A stretch of DNA of 64,000 nt from Phoronis australis (taxonomy: Eukaryota; Phoronida; Phoronidae). Made by a program: the position numbers and the translations under genes. The notes under the pieces were generated by a model, which did not search any database, had not been told where the DNA came from, and saw nothing but the letters and a program-made list of their open reading frames with translations. Shown piece after piece: positions 20,046 through 32,000 of the stretch. Location: the NCBI GenBank assembly GCA_002633005.1, contig NMRA01000144.1, positions 442,924 through 506,923 of the forward strand, written 5' to 3'. How positions within the stretch are numbered: position 1 is the stretch's first letter; each line of letters opens with the position of its first letter.

Positions 20046-23000
20046 ATGGTGGCCGTGTCCACGGTGACGATGACTGTACCAAAGCCTCCACAACACGCAC
20101 ACATCCCAGACATCCCGCGAGACAGTAACCTTGCATTTGAGAGCCTTCTTCTCGCATTTAGTGTCTGCTGCATGGGACTTCAGTATCTGAACTTGTATAG
20201 AACAGTCTGGTGGTTACCTCAGTCACACATCAATTATGCAGTGGTTAGTAAAGGAAGGCTTAAAAACAGAATGTCATGCTGCACTAGAACTTGATGCTTA
20301 GCTTGTCAGCAAGTCGCATTTGGAGACTTGACGAAAATCCCGGGTCATCCAATGAAATCTCTAGTTGACTAAAAAGGGAAAAAAGTTGTTCCATACTCTG
20401 TTCTCAAAAACTTTTTGCGCACCTCTTTAAGTCCTCTCCTGAAAAAATATGCTCCAGCCAATCTCAACTCCTGCCAGTAATCATAGAACGCAAACTATGG
20501 CATACACTGGAGGTGCAGACGTTTCACCGATCTTGCCCAATTTTCCGTCTGTTTGTTTTCTGTTGTGATTTAATGGCATATTTGATGTGTGCTGACTGCT
20601 GAGGATGGCAAATGCACTGATTTCACGAAATGAACAGAAGAATTGTGAATCTAAGCTATTGTATCTAGGAAAATTGTTAGTAATTTAAAGTTTGGAAGTT
20701 ACCACAAACTTTGAAACGAATTATTGTTGACTTTCATACTCGCTGTGGCTGCTTTTGTGATGTCTTTGGTTTTTTACCTGGTCACCAAGTACAATCAGAG
20801 TTAGCATTGCGACCTGCAGGTCACCAAATCGAGTACTGTGCGCTGTAGAGGGCGCTGTGCTCTGGTAAGAATTTGAGGCTCACTTGAATAGCATCACTTT
20901 TGGATCTCTGATTTGTAAAGGCACAAGAACAGGGTGTCATACTGGACTGTAGAGGGTGTCATGCTCTGGTAAAAATTTGGTGCTTTCTTTTGAATAACAC
21001 GGTTAGTGTACCACTGATTTCCGTGACACCAATGCAGTCTCACAAGGAGAATTATTGTAACTCTGTGTGCCATCATAAGAAGTGACTCGATTGAATTTGC
21101 ACACAAGACTGTGTTGCAATTGTTTTAGTAATCACTTGTCTGTACTGTGTCCTTGGTTCAGTGTGGGTTTGTTGCATTGGAAATCTCATGCCTTGAATGG
21201 CTGTATGGTAGCCTGTCCTTGCACTTGATTTAACCTTTGTTTAGGTCAGTTTGTAAGTGTATTAACTCTAACTTTTGGATTTCAGTTGTATCATGGTACC
21301 TACAGTTTAGTTTCTTGTTTTCTGAATCGTCCTGCTGAATCCTTAAATGGGAATGACATATACCTATTTGCACCATCGTCTGTTTCGGCTACGTCATTGA
21401 GGTTTTTTGTCTTGATCAGCAATTTACATGGTTTACATGTTTCTTATCTTAGTGTTTGTCAAAATGTTCTCCTTTGCCTCTGAAGTAAAGTATTTCCCAA
21501 CAGTGCCAGGTCACTGGTGGCAGGTGCTAATGTCTCTGTTCTGGTGCTGAATGAAGGTCATTAGTTCGGACAATGACTATCATTAATGCCTAGACCCATT
21601 GCTCATCCTGTTTTGTTGTAGCCCTGAGCATGCTGCGTATCACCAGAGGTTTTATAGGAGTTCATATTTGTTTCAGAATTTTCACTTGATAGACTACAAT
21701 CTCATCATCTTCTTGGTTGTTCTTCTGAGTCGGCGACTGGTGTGGTGCTTAATAAAAGAGGTGGGTGCAGCATTTCTTGTCTACTTTATAACTGGCTGAA
21801 TAACTTGTCTCGTCGTGTGTTGTTGATTTCTCAAAAATCTACTTTGTCGTGACCTGCTCCGCATCTCTGATGAGATGGCAAGAGGATGTTTTGCTACCGT
21901 TTGTTTAGTGATTGATGAGAGCAGTGGTAGTCTTTTCATATGTTCTTGTCTTTTGTAGGCTTTTGCGTCTCCCCCAGCAAAAACCATGCGTTACTGGACC
22001 TTACAGTCATGCAAGCTTTTAGTCTTCTTCGTGTTTGCTAGCACTCTGTCTTGGACCTCTTACAAAGTTGTCATCAAGTATTCTATTAAACAACTCATGT
22101 TCCTGTGTTATCCGTAAGTTATTGGTAAATTACTGCCAGCTAAATATTAAAAGTATTAAAATTGTACCCTTTAAGAAATACCAGTAGGCTGGTGCGAGAA
22201 TGTGTGGNTTCTCAGAAACTTCTGCGCACCTCTTTAAGTCCTCCCCTGAAAAAAATATGCTCCAGTCAATCTCAACTCCTGCCAGTAATCATAGAGCGCA
22301 AACTATGGCATACACTGGAGGTGCAGACGTTTCACCGATCTTGCCCAATTTTCCGTCTGTTTTCTGTTGTGATTTAATGGCATATTTGATGTGTGCTGAC
22401 TGCTGAGGATGGCAAATGCACTGATTTCACGAAATGAACAGAAGAATTGTGAATCTAAGCCATTATATCTCTAGGGAAAATTTAAAGTTTGGAAGTTACC
22501 ACAAACTTTGAAACGAATTCCAGGGGAATTATTGTTGACTTTCATACTCGCTGTTGCTATTTTGTGATGTCTTTGGTTTTTTACCTGGTCACCAAACCCA
22601 ATCTGAGTTAGCATTGCGACCTGCACTGTAGAGGGCGCTGTGCTCTGGTAAGAATTTGAGGCTAACTTGAATAGCATCACTTTTGGATCTCTGATTTGTA
22701 AAGGCACAAGAACAGGGTGTCATACTGGACTGTAGAGGGTGTCATGCTCTGGTAAAAATTTGGTGCTTTCTTTTGAATAACACGGTTATTGTACCACTGA
22801 TTTCCGTGACACCAGTGCAGTCTCACAACCTTTGTTTAGGTCAGTTTGTAAGTGTATTAACTCTAACTTTTGGATTTCAGTTGTATCATGGTACCTACAG
22901 TTTGGTTTCTTGTTTTCTGAATCGTCCTGCTGAATCCTTAAATGGGAATGACATATACCTATTTGTACCATCGTCTGTTTCGGCTACGTCGTTGAGGTTT

Positions 23001-26000
23001 TTAGTCTTGATCAGCAATTTACATGGTTTACATGTTTCTTATCTTAGTGTTTGTCAAAATGTTCTCCTTTGCCTCTGAAGTAAAGTATTTCCCAACAGTG
23101 CCAGGTCACAGGTGGCAGGTGCAAATGTCTCTGTTCTGGTGCTGAATGAAGGTGATTAGTTCGGACAATGACAATCATTAATGCTTAGATCCATTGCTCA
23201 TCATTCTGTTTTGTTGTAGCCCTGAGCATGCTGCGTATCACCAGAGGTTTTATAGGTCGGAGTTCATATTTGTTTCAGAATTTTCATTTGATAGACTACA
23301 ATCTCATCATCTTCTTGGTTGTTCTTCTGAGTCGGCGACTGGTGTGGTGCTTAATAAAAGAGGTGGGTGCAGCATTTCTTGTCTACTTTATAACTGGCTG
23401 AATAACTTGTCTCGTCGTGTGTTGTTGATTTCTCAAAAATCTACTTTGTCATAGCCTGCTCTGCATCTCTCATGAGATGGCAAGAAAATGTTTTGCTGCT
23501 GTATGTTTTGTGATTGATGAGAGCAGTGGTAGTGTTTTCATATGTTCTTGTCTTTTGTAGGCTTTTGCGTCTCCCCCAGCAAAAACCATGCGTTACTGGA
23601 CCTTACAGTCATGCAAGCTTTTAGTCTTCTTCGTGTTTGCTAGCACTCTGTCTTGGACCTCTTACAAAGTTGTCATCAAGTATTCTATTAAACAACTCAT
23701 GTTCCTGTGTTATCCGTAAGTTATTGGTAAATTACTGTCAGCTAAATATTAAAAGTATTAAAATTGTACCCTTTAAGAAATACCAGTAGGCTGGTGCGAG
23801 AATGTGTGGTAATTAATGAACTACTAAAAAAATATGTGTACGGTTCGTTTTTTGCTCCCTTGAGTTTTCCATGACAGTTGTTCATGGTGGAGCTCAGAAA
23901 AATATTGCTGTCTCGGGTGTGATTTTACTTTAAGTTAGTTTCAAGTTGGGTTTCCAAAAGCACCTTCAATACCTTATATGGCAGTACTTAGCCCCAGATG
24001 CCTATATTGTTTCAAAGAAAATATTTTACCCAAGTGGATCATGTATAAGTTTATGTGCATATCCTTCACTTATAGCTGTGTGCATGTGTTAAACTGTTTT
24101 TTGGTATCATTATTCCACTTTTAATAGTACTTTTCGATAAATAGTTTAATGATTAATGAAATAATATGTCAACATCAACGGTTTTGTAGCAGATAGTCAA
24201 ACGTCACCCGTGTGCTATTATAAATTTTATTCCTTAGGTTTGGTCTAGTGTTTTGTAGACACCTGCGCAAAATTTCGGATATAGGTGCATCTTGGCATGT
24301 AGGCGGATGGGTCTAAACACTAATAATGACACGTACCTGTGTATTTACCAAAATCTTTTCACGTCTTTCAGGCTTGTTACTTATGTTATTTTATTTGGTC
24401 CGAGTATGCGGCCAATGCTTGACCAGTCTCAGGTGTGGCCAGCAAGAGAGTGTGAGGCCCCCAAGGAAGGAAGTCCATCCAAGATCAAACCAAGAGATCA
24501 GCAGTCTCTTCTCTGTCATAACTGTTCGTCTTCACCCGAAGACACTCGTGACGAAGTGGAAGGGCTAAAGAAAGACTTCAACAGTCGCCTGAAGCAGATT
24601 CTGTTCAACTCTATGTTCTATGCCTATTACATGGCCCTTATACCTGTCTGCTTTGCGCAGGTGAGTGGAGCGTGTGTTGATACGGTCATTTTTTCCATTA
24701 GTTGTGCATAGATGGATTCTAGACTGACTGTAATGAATTGATGTGTAAGTGCATTGCCTATAATGGGAAAGATGACTTTAATCTGTTGACGTTGATTCTA
24801 GGCTGTCCTTTTCGCGCATTGTGTAAGAGCATTTCATTGTCATTTCATGGTGTCATCATTTGAAGTTAAATCTTAAGTTAGTTTGTAGTTGGTTGATGTT
24901 GGTGATATGTTGAGATTACACCAGAAAGCCCAATAAGCAACACCCTTTCAGCGTGTCAGTTGTATGGATTCAGGGTTCAGTGGAAATTCTTGTTTTGTCT
25001 TATATGAGTGAATTTTGAAAGAGCCCCCGCCAACATCAAGCGCTGTGTGGGCTCTTCCCAAAACAAGGACCAAAAAGCTCCCTAGCACTGGGACTCTTTT
25101 AAGACCAATTTACATTTGTATCATGGGACATTGGTATGGAAAAGTGGCAAAATGTTGTTATTTTCCAATTTTGGTCCTTTAAAGGGCTGTAAATATATTG
25201 CAAGTTAATGGATAACTGATCACCTTAAAGGCTTCTCTTTAGTAGTCAAAGTTTTGCTTAATAAGTGGCGCTTGGCTTATATTTCAAGTCGACCAAATTT
25301 AAATCTATGGAGAAACAAATCACCGTCTCTGATGCCACTATCATTGAGCTGAATTTTCTAATCTCAAGTGCAGTCAACTTAGTACCTCCTCTTACAGTAC
25401 TGTTGAAACCCCTGCCAATGAGGGCGCTATGGTAACCAATGCAAATTTCCGAAAGAGCCGCCAGGGGATTTTTGTAAGGGAAATTGAGTATTTCCGAAAG
25501 AGTTCCCTGGTGGCACTTTCAGAAATCTGTGGTGAACATTTTGTTTTCCCATCACTTGCAATGATAGTTGTTTTCCCCCATATCTTCTCACACTTGGTGC
25601 TTGAAACACATGTCACAATTCACATGCTTTTATGTATAGTTTGGCCAGGTGCCACTCTAGTTTTTCTAGGCACGCTTCTGCTTTTCAAAAAAACCAATAA
25701 CACAAGTCTTTTCTACTGTCTCGCACTTTCTCGCCCTTTTTTCTTTGTGCATTGTTCCAGCAACTTTGCAACCTGAAAGTGCAAGCATGCACATGACCAC
25801 TGCGGCACTATTTTGGACAACATGCTAACAGTGCACCTCTAAAATTATCTGAAAAAGTGATCCAGAGTTCCCTGTCAGGATGATCGAACGCAAGGGTAAT
25901 TTCTAATCGTGATGACTGAGTGCAAACATAATTCACCATTAGAGTAGCTGGTGTGACCCAGGGAAACAATATATTGCCTGACTGCCTTTGGTGTGTTCTG

Positions 26001-29000
26001 TATCTAGTATGTGCATCACTATTTTTGGAAAAAGCCTTAGTGGGATGAGGACAAAAACTGCCTATTTTGCACTTATTGCCACCTCAATATTGCAGTGACT
26101 GAATGCAGCATTTTCTTTGTTGTTTTTCATCAACAGGTGGCAGCGCATCACATGTTACCCTCTTTGGTAGCAGGAGTCGTTGCTTCCTTGTACCAGGATG
26201 TATGACCATTCACTTGGTCTACGGGACAGAGCAGTGCCCTTTAATGGGGCCAGTTCATCATTGAAACCCTTCACATTATTTATCAAAAATAGCTAACATT
26301 TTGCAAGTCCAAGTTTTTAGAAAAAAAGTATTATGAAGCCACATTTTTGTTACTAGTGATAGTCATGGCTGTGGTGAATGTTGTGTGGGTGATGTCTGAG
26401 AAAGCCATTTGACATGGGTTGATGTCCAATTCTACTGACAGTATGCCTCATCTAAAAATAGGGAGAGTACATCCATTCAAACTCATGTCTTCCAAGCAAA
26501 TTTATATAAAGCAGTAATATATAGAGGTGGGATCTATTTCAAAACTTATCCATATCCTCAAAATTACCAGGCATGAATCCAGAGAGGACCTGGGAGGTTT
26601 CCCATTGATACTTGTTCTAATGGAAAAATCTGAAACCCATAGTTGGATGTGTCTGAAGTCAAGACCCTGAATCCCTGTCTGCATAGATCTTAAGCACTTT
26701 TGTGATGCAATTTTTATGATAATATCAAGGAGGTAGGTAGCCTGCATTGACCTCTTTGTTGAAAAATCACCATTTTTTGTTCTTAGAACTGTTCTATCAC
26801 TGTAGAGAAATCATTCAGTGGGTCTGGTTAAATACTTTGAGTGCACCAGAGAAACCTGTGACTGTGTGGCTTTCTTTAAATCCTGCAGTTGGTGGGTGCC
26901 TTGAAATCCTGTGGCTGGTGGGTTCCTGTAAATTATGAGGTTGATGGGTGCCTTTAAATCTTGTGGCTGGTCAATGCGTTTAAACCATGTGGCTGGCGGG
27001 TTCCTTTAAATGTTGGGGTTGATGGGTGCCTTTAAATCCTGCAGATGGTGGTTGCCTTAAAATCCTGTTGTTGGCCGTTGCCTTTAAAACATGTGGTTGA
27101 CGTGTTCCTTTAAATGCTGTGATTGGTGGGTGCCATTAAATCTTGTTTTTGGTGGGTGCCTTCAAAACATGGCCGGTGGGTTCCTTTAAATGCTGTGGAT
27201 GGTGGGTGCCTTTGTATCCTGCAGTTGGTGGGAGTCTTTAAACCCTGTGACTGGCGTATGCCTTTAAATCCTGTGGCTATTAGGTGTCTTTAAATCTTCC
27301 GAGAGATGAAACTGAGCTAACGGCCATGATAGTAATAAATCCTGTACCTGGGCCTTCAGTCACTGCCCTGTATACTGCAACACCCAACCTGTGCCTTCAG
27401 TCACTGCCCTGTGTACTGCAACACCCAACCTGGGCCTTCAGTCACTGCCCTGTATACTGCAACACCCAATCTGGGCCTTCAGTCACTGCCCTGTATACTG
27501 CAACACCCAACCTGGGCCTTTAGTCACTGCCCTGTATACTGCAACACCCAACCTGGGCCTTCAGTCACTGCCCTGTGTACTGCAACACCCAATCTGATCT
27601 CACTGGATTTACCCACAATGGTGCATATCTGTAGTCACTTGACATGAAAACTAGTTTGCCATTTGTCTGTCTGATGCCCGTAAAGTTTTTTGTTGCATAC
27701 TAGTAGTGAGTTGCAATGCAGACATAAAAATTTGAAAAGTTGAGTAAGGTGTGATAAATTGTTCTTTAGTTGTCCCACTCAGCTCAGAAGTTTGTTGTGG
27801 GCCATGTATACGAAGTCATTCATACGTTACATTTTTCCTTCCTCCATAAAGGTGGAAGTTTTAATCTGGGCTGTGGGCATTGTGTGATCAGAAAATCTGG
27901 TGTGAGTGCTATTCAACGCTACTAGGTCCAAGTGAAGTGTTCAGCCGTAGTGGTTACAGAGTATGCCTTTGCATTTTAAGCTCTGGCCTGCAATGTTTCT
28001 GGGTCTGGCCTGCAATGTTTCTGGGTCTGGCCTGCAATGTTTCTGGGTCTGGCCCCGTGTTCTCTGGACTCATCAGTACTAACAGCTATTAGTATTTAGG
28101 ATTCTGCCACTGAATTGATTCTCTCTATGCTCAGCCTTTCTCTTGTCACTGTAGCACATCTCATAGTACTAAATGCATTCATATTAAGTAACTTGCAGTC
28201 ACCGGTGCTGCACTCTGCAGCAGATGTAACCATTTCTTATCTAGCGTTGCACAGGTCTCACGTTTGCAAAGTATCCTCCACTCTCTTTTTGCTGCACAAT
28301 TCACCAAAACAGATGTACTCAGGCATTCATTTGTTAAGACCATTGCTGGCCCATTTTGGTAGAACTAATTGTTGTTTTCTAATTTTAGCAAATTGATAAT
28401 TACCCGTGCCCCTCCTGCTGGGTAAGTGCCTACGGGGACAGTGTCCGAGATTTTTTTTCAAACCTTTTGCTCTTACTCTTTTGTGTCTAAATGCTCTTGT
28501 TTCTTCCTTGAAGCCCTACTGTACCTATGTTGATTTAAAGGAAAATGCCACCCGATTTAATTAGTCTTTTTTACCGTCTTAATCGGTCTATATCCACATC
28601 GCCTCTTATACGGTGGACCTCACCTTGCCGAGAGGTATCACGTTAACCTGTGAGGATGGTGAGAAACGACGCAGCGACGTCAGTGGTTCGTCTGCAGAGT
28701 GAATGCCGCTATATCGTGGTGCATTGTTCCCACTTGTCCGAACTATGAAGCTGCAAAGAAAGCCGGTGTATTATTTTTTCGACTTCCTCAAGAGCCCAAA
28801 ATGCTTAGGAAGTGGCACGTGGTAGTGAACAATGAAAGGTACGCTGTTGATAGCAAGTATGAGGCCGTAAAACATCTCGGTGTCTGTGACCGGCATTTCG
28901 TCGACTGTGATTTCTCTGACGAATTTCGGCTTACCATAGAACTATCCACTTTTCGTTGCCTGTGCATCTTCACAGCGCCTCTCTAGTATTTCTTGATCAG

Positions 29001-32000
29001 TGTATTCCGGTTCGAACTGATACCCTGTGAAACCTAACAATCCGACCCGTGAAGTCTTCATCGGATGAGCTCTTGACTAAGTCGGGATTGGCACCGGGCG
29101 AGTTGCCATGTAGATGTTTATTATTCTGCATTCTGTTTCAAAATGAATTATTCTCATCTTAACCAATGCTTATATAAAACTGAAACAAAGTCTGTCTCAT
29201 TAGATACAATTTGTAATGCCTTGGAGTATTTGTGAGTGCAAATGTTGAGAAGCCAGCAATGTGTTACCGGCTTTTGATGCTGGCAATAAAGGTAATTGAC
29301 CGGGCACCGAGGCCGTGTGAGCACTTGCTAATTCAGTGTTTGCTGACATAAAGCTGTTGTGACACAATTACATGATTTTTTATGCCATGGTCACATGTTA
29401 GGGGACTCTTTATTCAAATAATTCCCCCGACAAGTAAGTAGATTTTCAGTTTCACGGCTAATTCACATAAATGATTATAATACATGCACATTATTTCTTT
29501 GGCTCACTATTATAGTCTTTTCGTGACTGGAGGTTTAGTTTCCAACTCAAGCTGGTTTATGATCGTGCCAGTCCCAGCGGCCGCGACGGGCCCTGATCGG
29601 GTTCCGAGCCACTGGCCACGATAACAAGCATTTTGTGTGTTTAGAACTCAAAAATCACAAGACTAAACAACACAGATCTAAGTTCTCCTGTCTGTATTTA
29701 ACGTAAGAATACTTCAAATTTATCTCTGAGCAGACCCTAATCTCCTGCTACGCCACCTTGGTAAATTGGCCTGCCGAACTTTGTGGGCTACGGTGTGTCC
29801 AAATACCTATAAAACCGTAACAGCGAAATAAAACAACACGTTTTTATAAGAACTCTTTTTTTTGAAGGGTTTTACATCGAAATTTGATGATTTATTGTTG
29901 TTAAACGATTAATTCAAGCGATAAGCTGACACCAGTAACCCGTGTTGTGAACTGCTGCACAGACTGCGTGTGAAACCATTGACGTCAATGGATAATTTCA
30001 ACACCTCCATCTGCCGTTAGGGGTCAGGTAACGCAACCGAACATGCCGTTATCGAGTAGAATTACTCAATCTAAATTGATACAAAATAGGTTGTTTTTTG
30101 GGTGGCATTCTCCTTTAATTAAAGCTGGTCTGTTACAGACTAATGTACTAACAATAACATGAGTTTTTTCTTATTTAAGGTTATGTAGAACCTTATAAAT
30201 GAGGGTACTTAACCTAATATCTATAAAAGTTAACTTAGTGAAGGTATGCAATTTCTGAAAGTAGAAAGCAAGTAGATTTAATATAAATTTAGGTTCTTGA
30301 TGTTTCTGGATAAAAAACTTTTTGATTAAGTCCATGCATAGCAAGAGTTATAATTAATGTAGCTGTTTTCGTTTAAAAATCTTTCTTGGATCTTTCACGG
30401 GGGGACAGTTCTCCAAGGAAGGGGAATTTGTGCCATCTAAGGTGATGTCTTTAGTTTATATCAAATTTTAATTGGTAAAGTTTCAAATATCTGAGAATTA
30501 GCTGTTTAATAATACTGATTTCAAAAAATTGTTAGCTCTTAAAACAGAGCAGATAGGCAAAGATTGGTTTTTAATTTTAATGACTTTTGTGACTTCCAAA
30601 GGGTTTGACCCAAATATACTGACTTTGTTGCTATATTGTTACATTTCTATTAATTATTGGATTGGACCTGAGTAATTAATTCACTTTAGAGGACGGCACA
30701 TCCTAATCAAGCCTGTATTCTGGAAGATTTTCTACAAACTACGCTTAACCTTGGCTGAACTATCAAAGTTGTCTTACTATTATCTGTCGAGTCTAGATGG
30801 GCACCTTTGGAGCCAGTTGAAGTCTTTAAATCCTTCCAACCCCAACAAATAATCCTGCAATCAACATTAAATTTGTTTTTGAATACCCCTTTGTTCTATT
30901 AACGAAATTGAAGACTGAATGCCTTGTAGTCTATGCGCTCAAGATCAAACGGAAATGTACAAATGGTCATGGGGAGGTCACCGGTCTTTCAGCCATGCCA
31001 AGTGGAGGCAGTGCAGACAGGGGTCAGGACCTTTCTGTATTTTTTAAGTCTAAAAGACTAAGGTGCTGTATTAACTGTACTGAGGGGGGACAGAAAGCTG
31101 TTGACCTTCACCAGTTTGAGTGGGCTCCTGGAATAGCTAACAAATCACATAATATTTCACACGGAACCATTGTTTCAGTGCCACCTTGTGAATCTGAGCT
31201 CCTCATTGTCTTCAAAGCATAGAGAATAGTCTACAGCATGAAGTGAATGTTGTTTCATGGTGTACTTGCCCATAAAAGATTTGAGCGTCATGGTTACAGC
31301 TGTACTAATACCTCACTAATATTTTTTGAAATGACGACTTTCAGGTTTTGGTGTTCTCATCATTGTGCCTTGAGAGATGAAAACCCTTATTAACAATACA
31401 AAAAGTAATCTTTGATAAATTGTTTAAACAATTTAGTTCATCTACATGCATCTTCAGGCTCCAAATACAGAGTGAATATTTGAATTGATTTTACAGTTTT
31501 CCCATGTTATTAACTTAATTGGTGTTTTTCAAAGTTTCTCTCATTGTAAAATCTTGTGTGCTTTCTATCCATGATTTTTAGTTGAGTGTTTTTCAGCGTT
31601 TTTACCTTTTGGTGTGATTTAGTATTTTTGGTGTTTTGTGTGATTTGTTCCCCTTATTAAAATAGTGATGTTTAATATCTTTAATCACAACATGCTTTCA
31701 TCACGTGGTAATTATCACACATGGTATGCAAGATTTCCGCAAGTCTAGTCAAACAACACAGGTTTGGTGTAAATATTTAGTCGTCTGCCCACAGATGGTG
31801 GTCACCGTATTAGTTTCACTAGAAGTTTTCCTCCCATGGATCAATAGTTGAATGTTTGGGCGAAATTGTTTCCAAGTCACGACCTCCACCAACTTTTCAG
31901 ATTATAAAAGGACACTGTATGTCACAGAATTGTACAATGCCCTATCTGATTATTGGTTTTTATCCACAATGCTGCACACTGCTGCTACAATAATATCATT

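Larger units (their letters stand above)
20401..23809. repeat. 1.6-1.8 kb tandem duplication separated by an N (TMEM39 exons 2-3)
   Basis: Copy A is 20401-22207 and copy B is 22209-23809, with a single N at 22208 exactly between them. They are near-identical throughout, including exons and introns. Copy B lacks about 190 bp that copy A has around 21045-21232, plus small indels and substitutions. Both copies end in the same 'gcgagaatgtgtgg'. This is the pattern expected when two alleles of one locus are joined end to end at a contig gap. Confidence 0.9.

Noticed and set aside
21286-21483. Open frame LYHGTYSLVSCFLN preceded by a TTTCAG acceptor-like site, present in both duplicate copies
   Set aside because: It does not match TMEM39 and would interrupt the clean exon 1 to exon 2 join; it is intron sequence.
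21622-21676. Earlier acceptor (TTGTTGTAG) that would extend TMEM39 exon 2 upstream
   Set aside because: It gives the wrong phase relative to exon 1, and the acceptor at 21676 gives NFHLIDY directly after HINYAV, as in the family.
27284-27647. Three overlapping open frames of repeated Thr-Ala-Thr-Pro / Leu-Gln-Ser-Leu-Pro type
   Set aside because: They are translations of the 41-bp minisatellite in three frames, not a repetitive protein gene.
30908-31222. Open frame of 104 codons in the TMEM39 long intron
   Set aside because: Partly overlaps the end of a dispersed-repeat half-copy, has no recognisable domain, and its length is within chance for a window this size.
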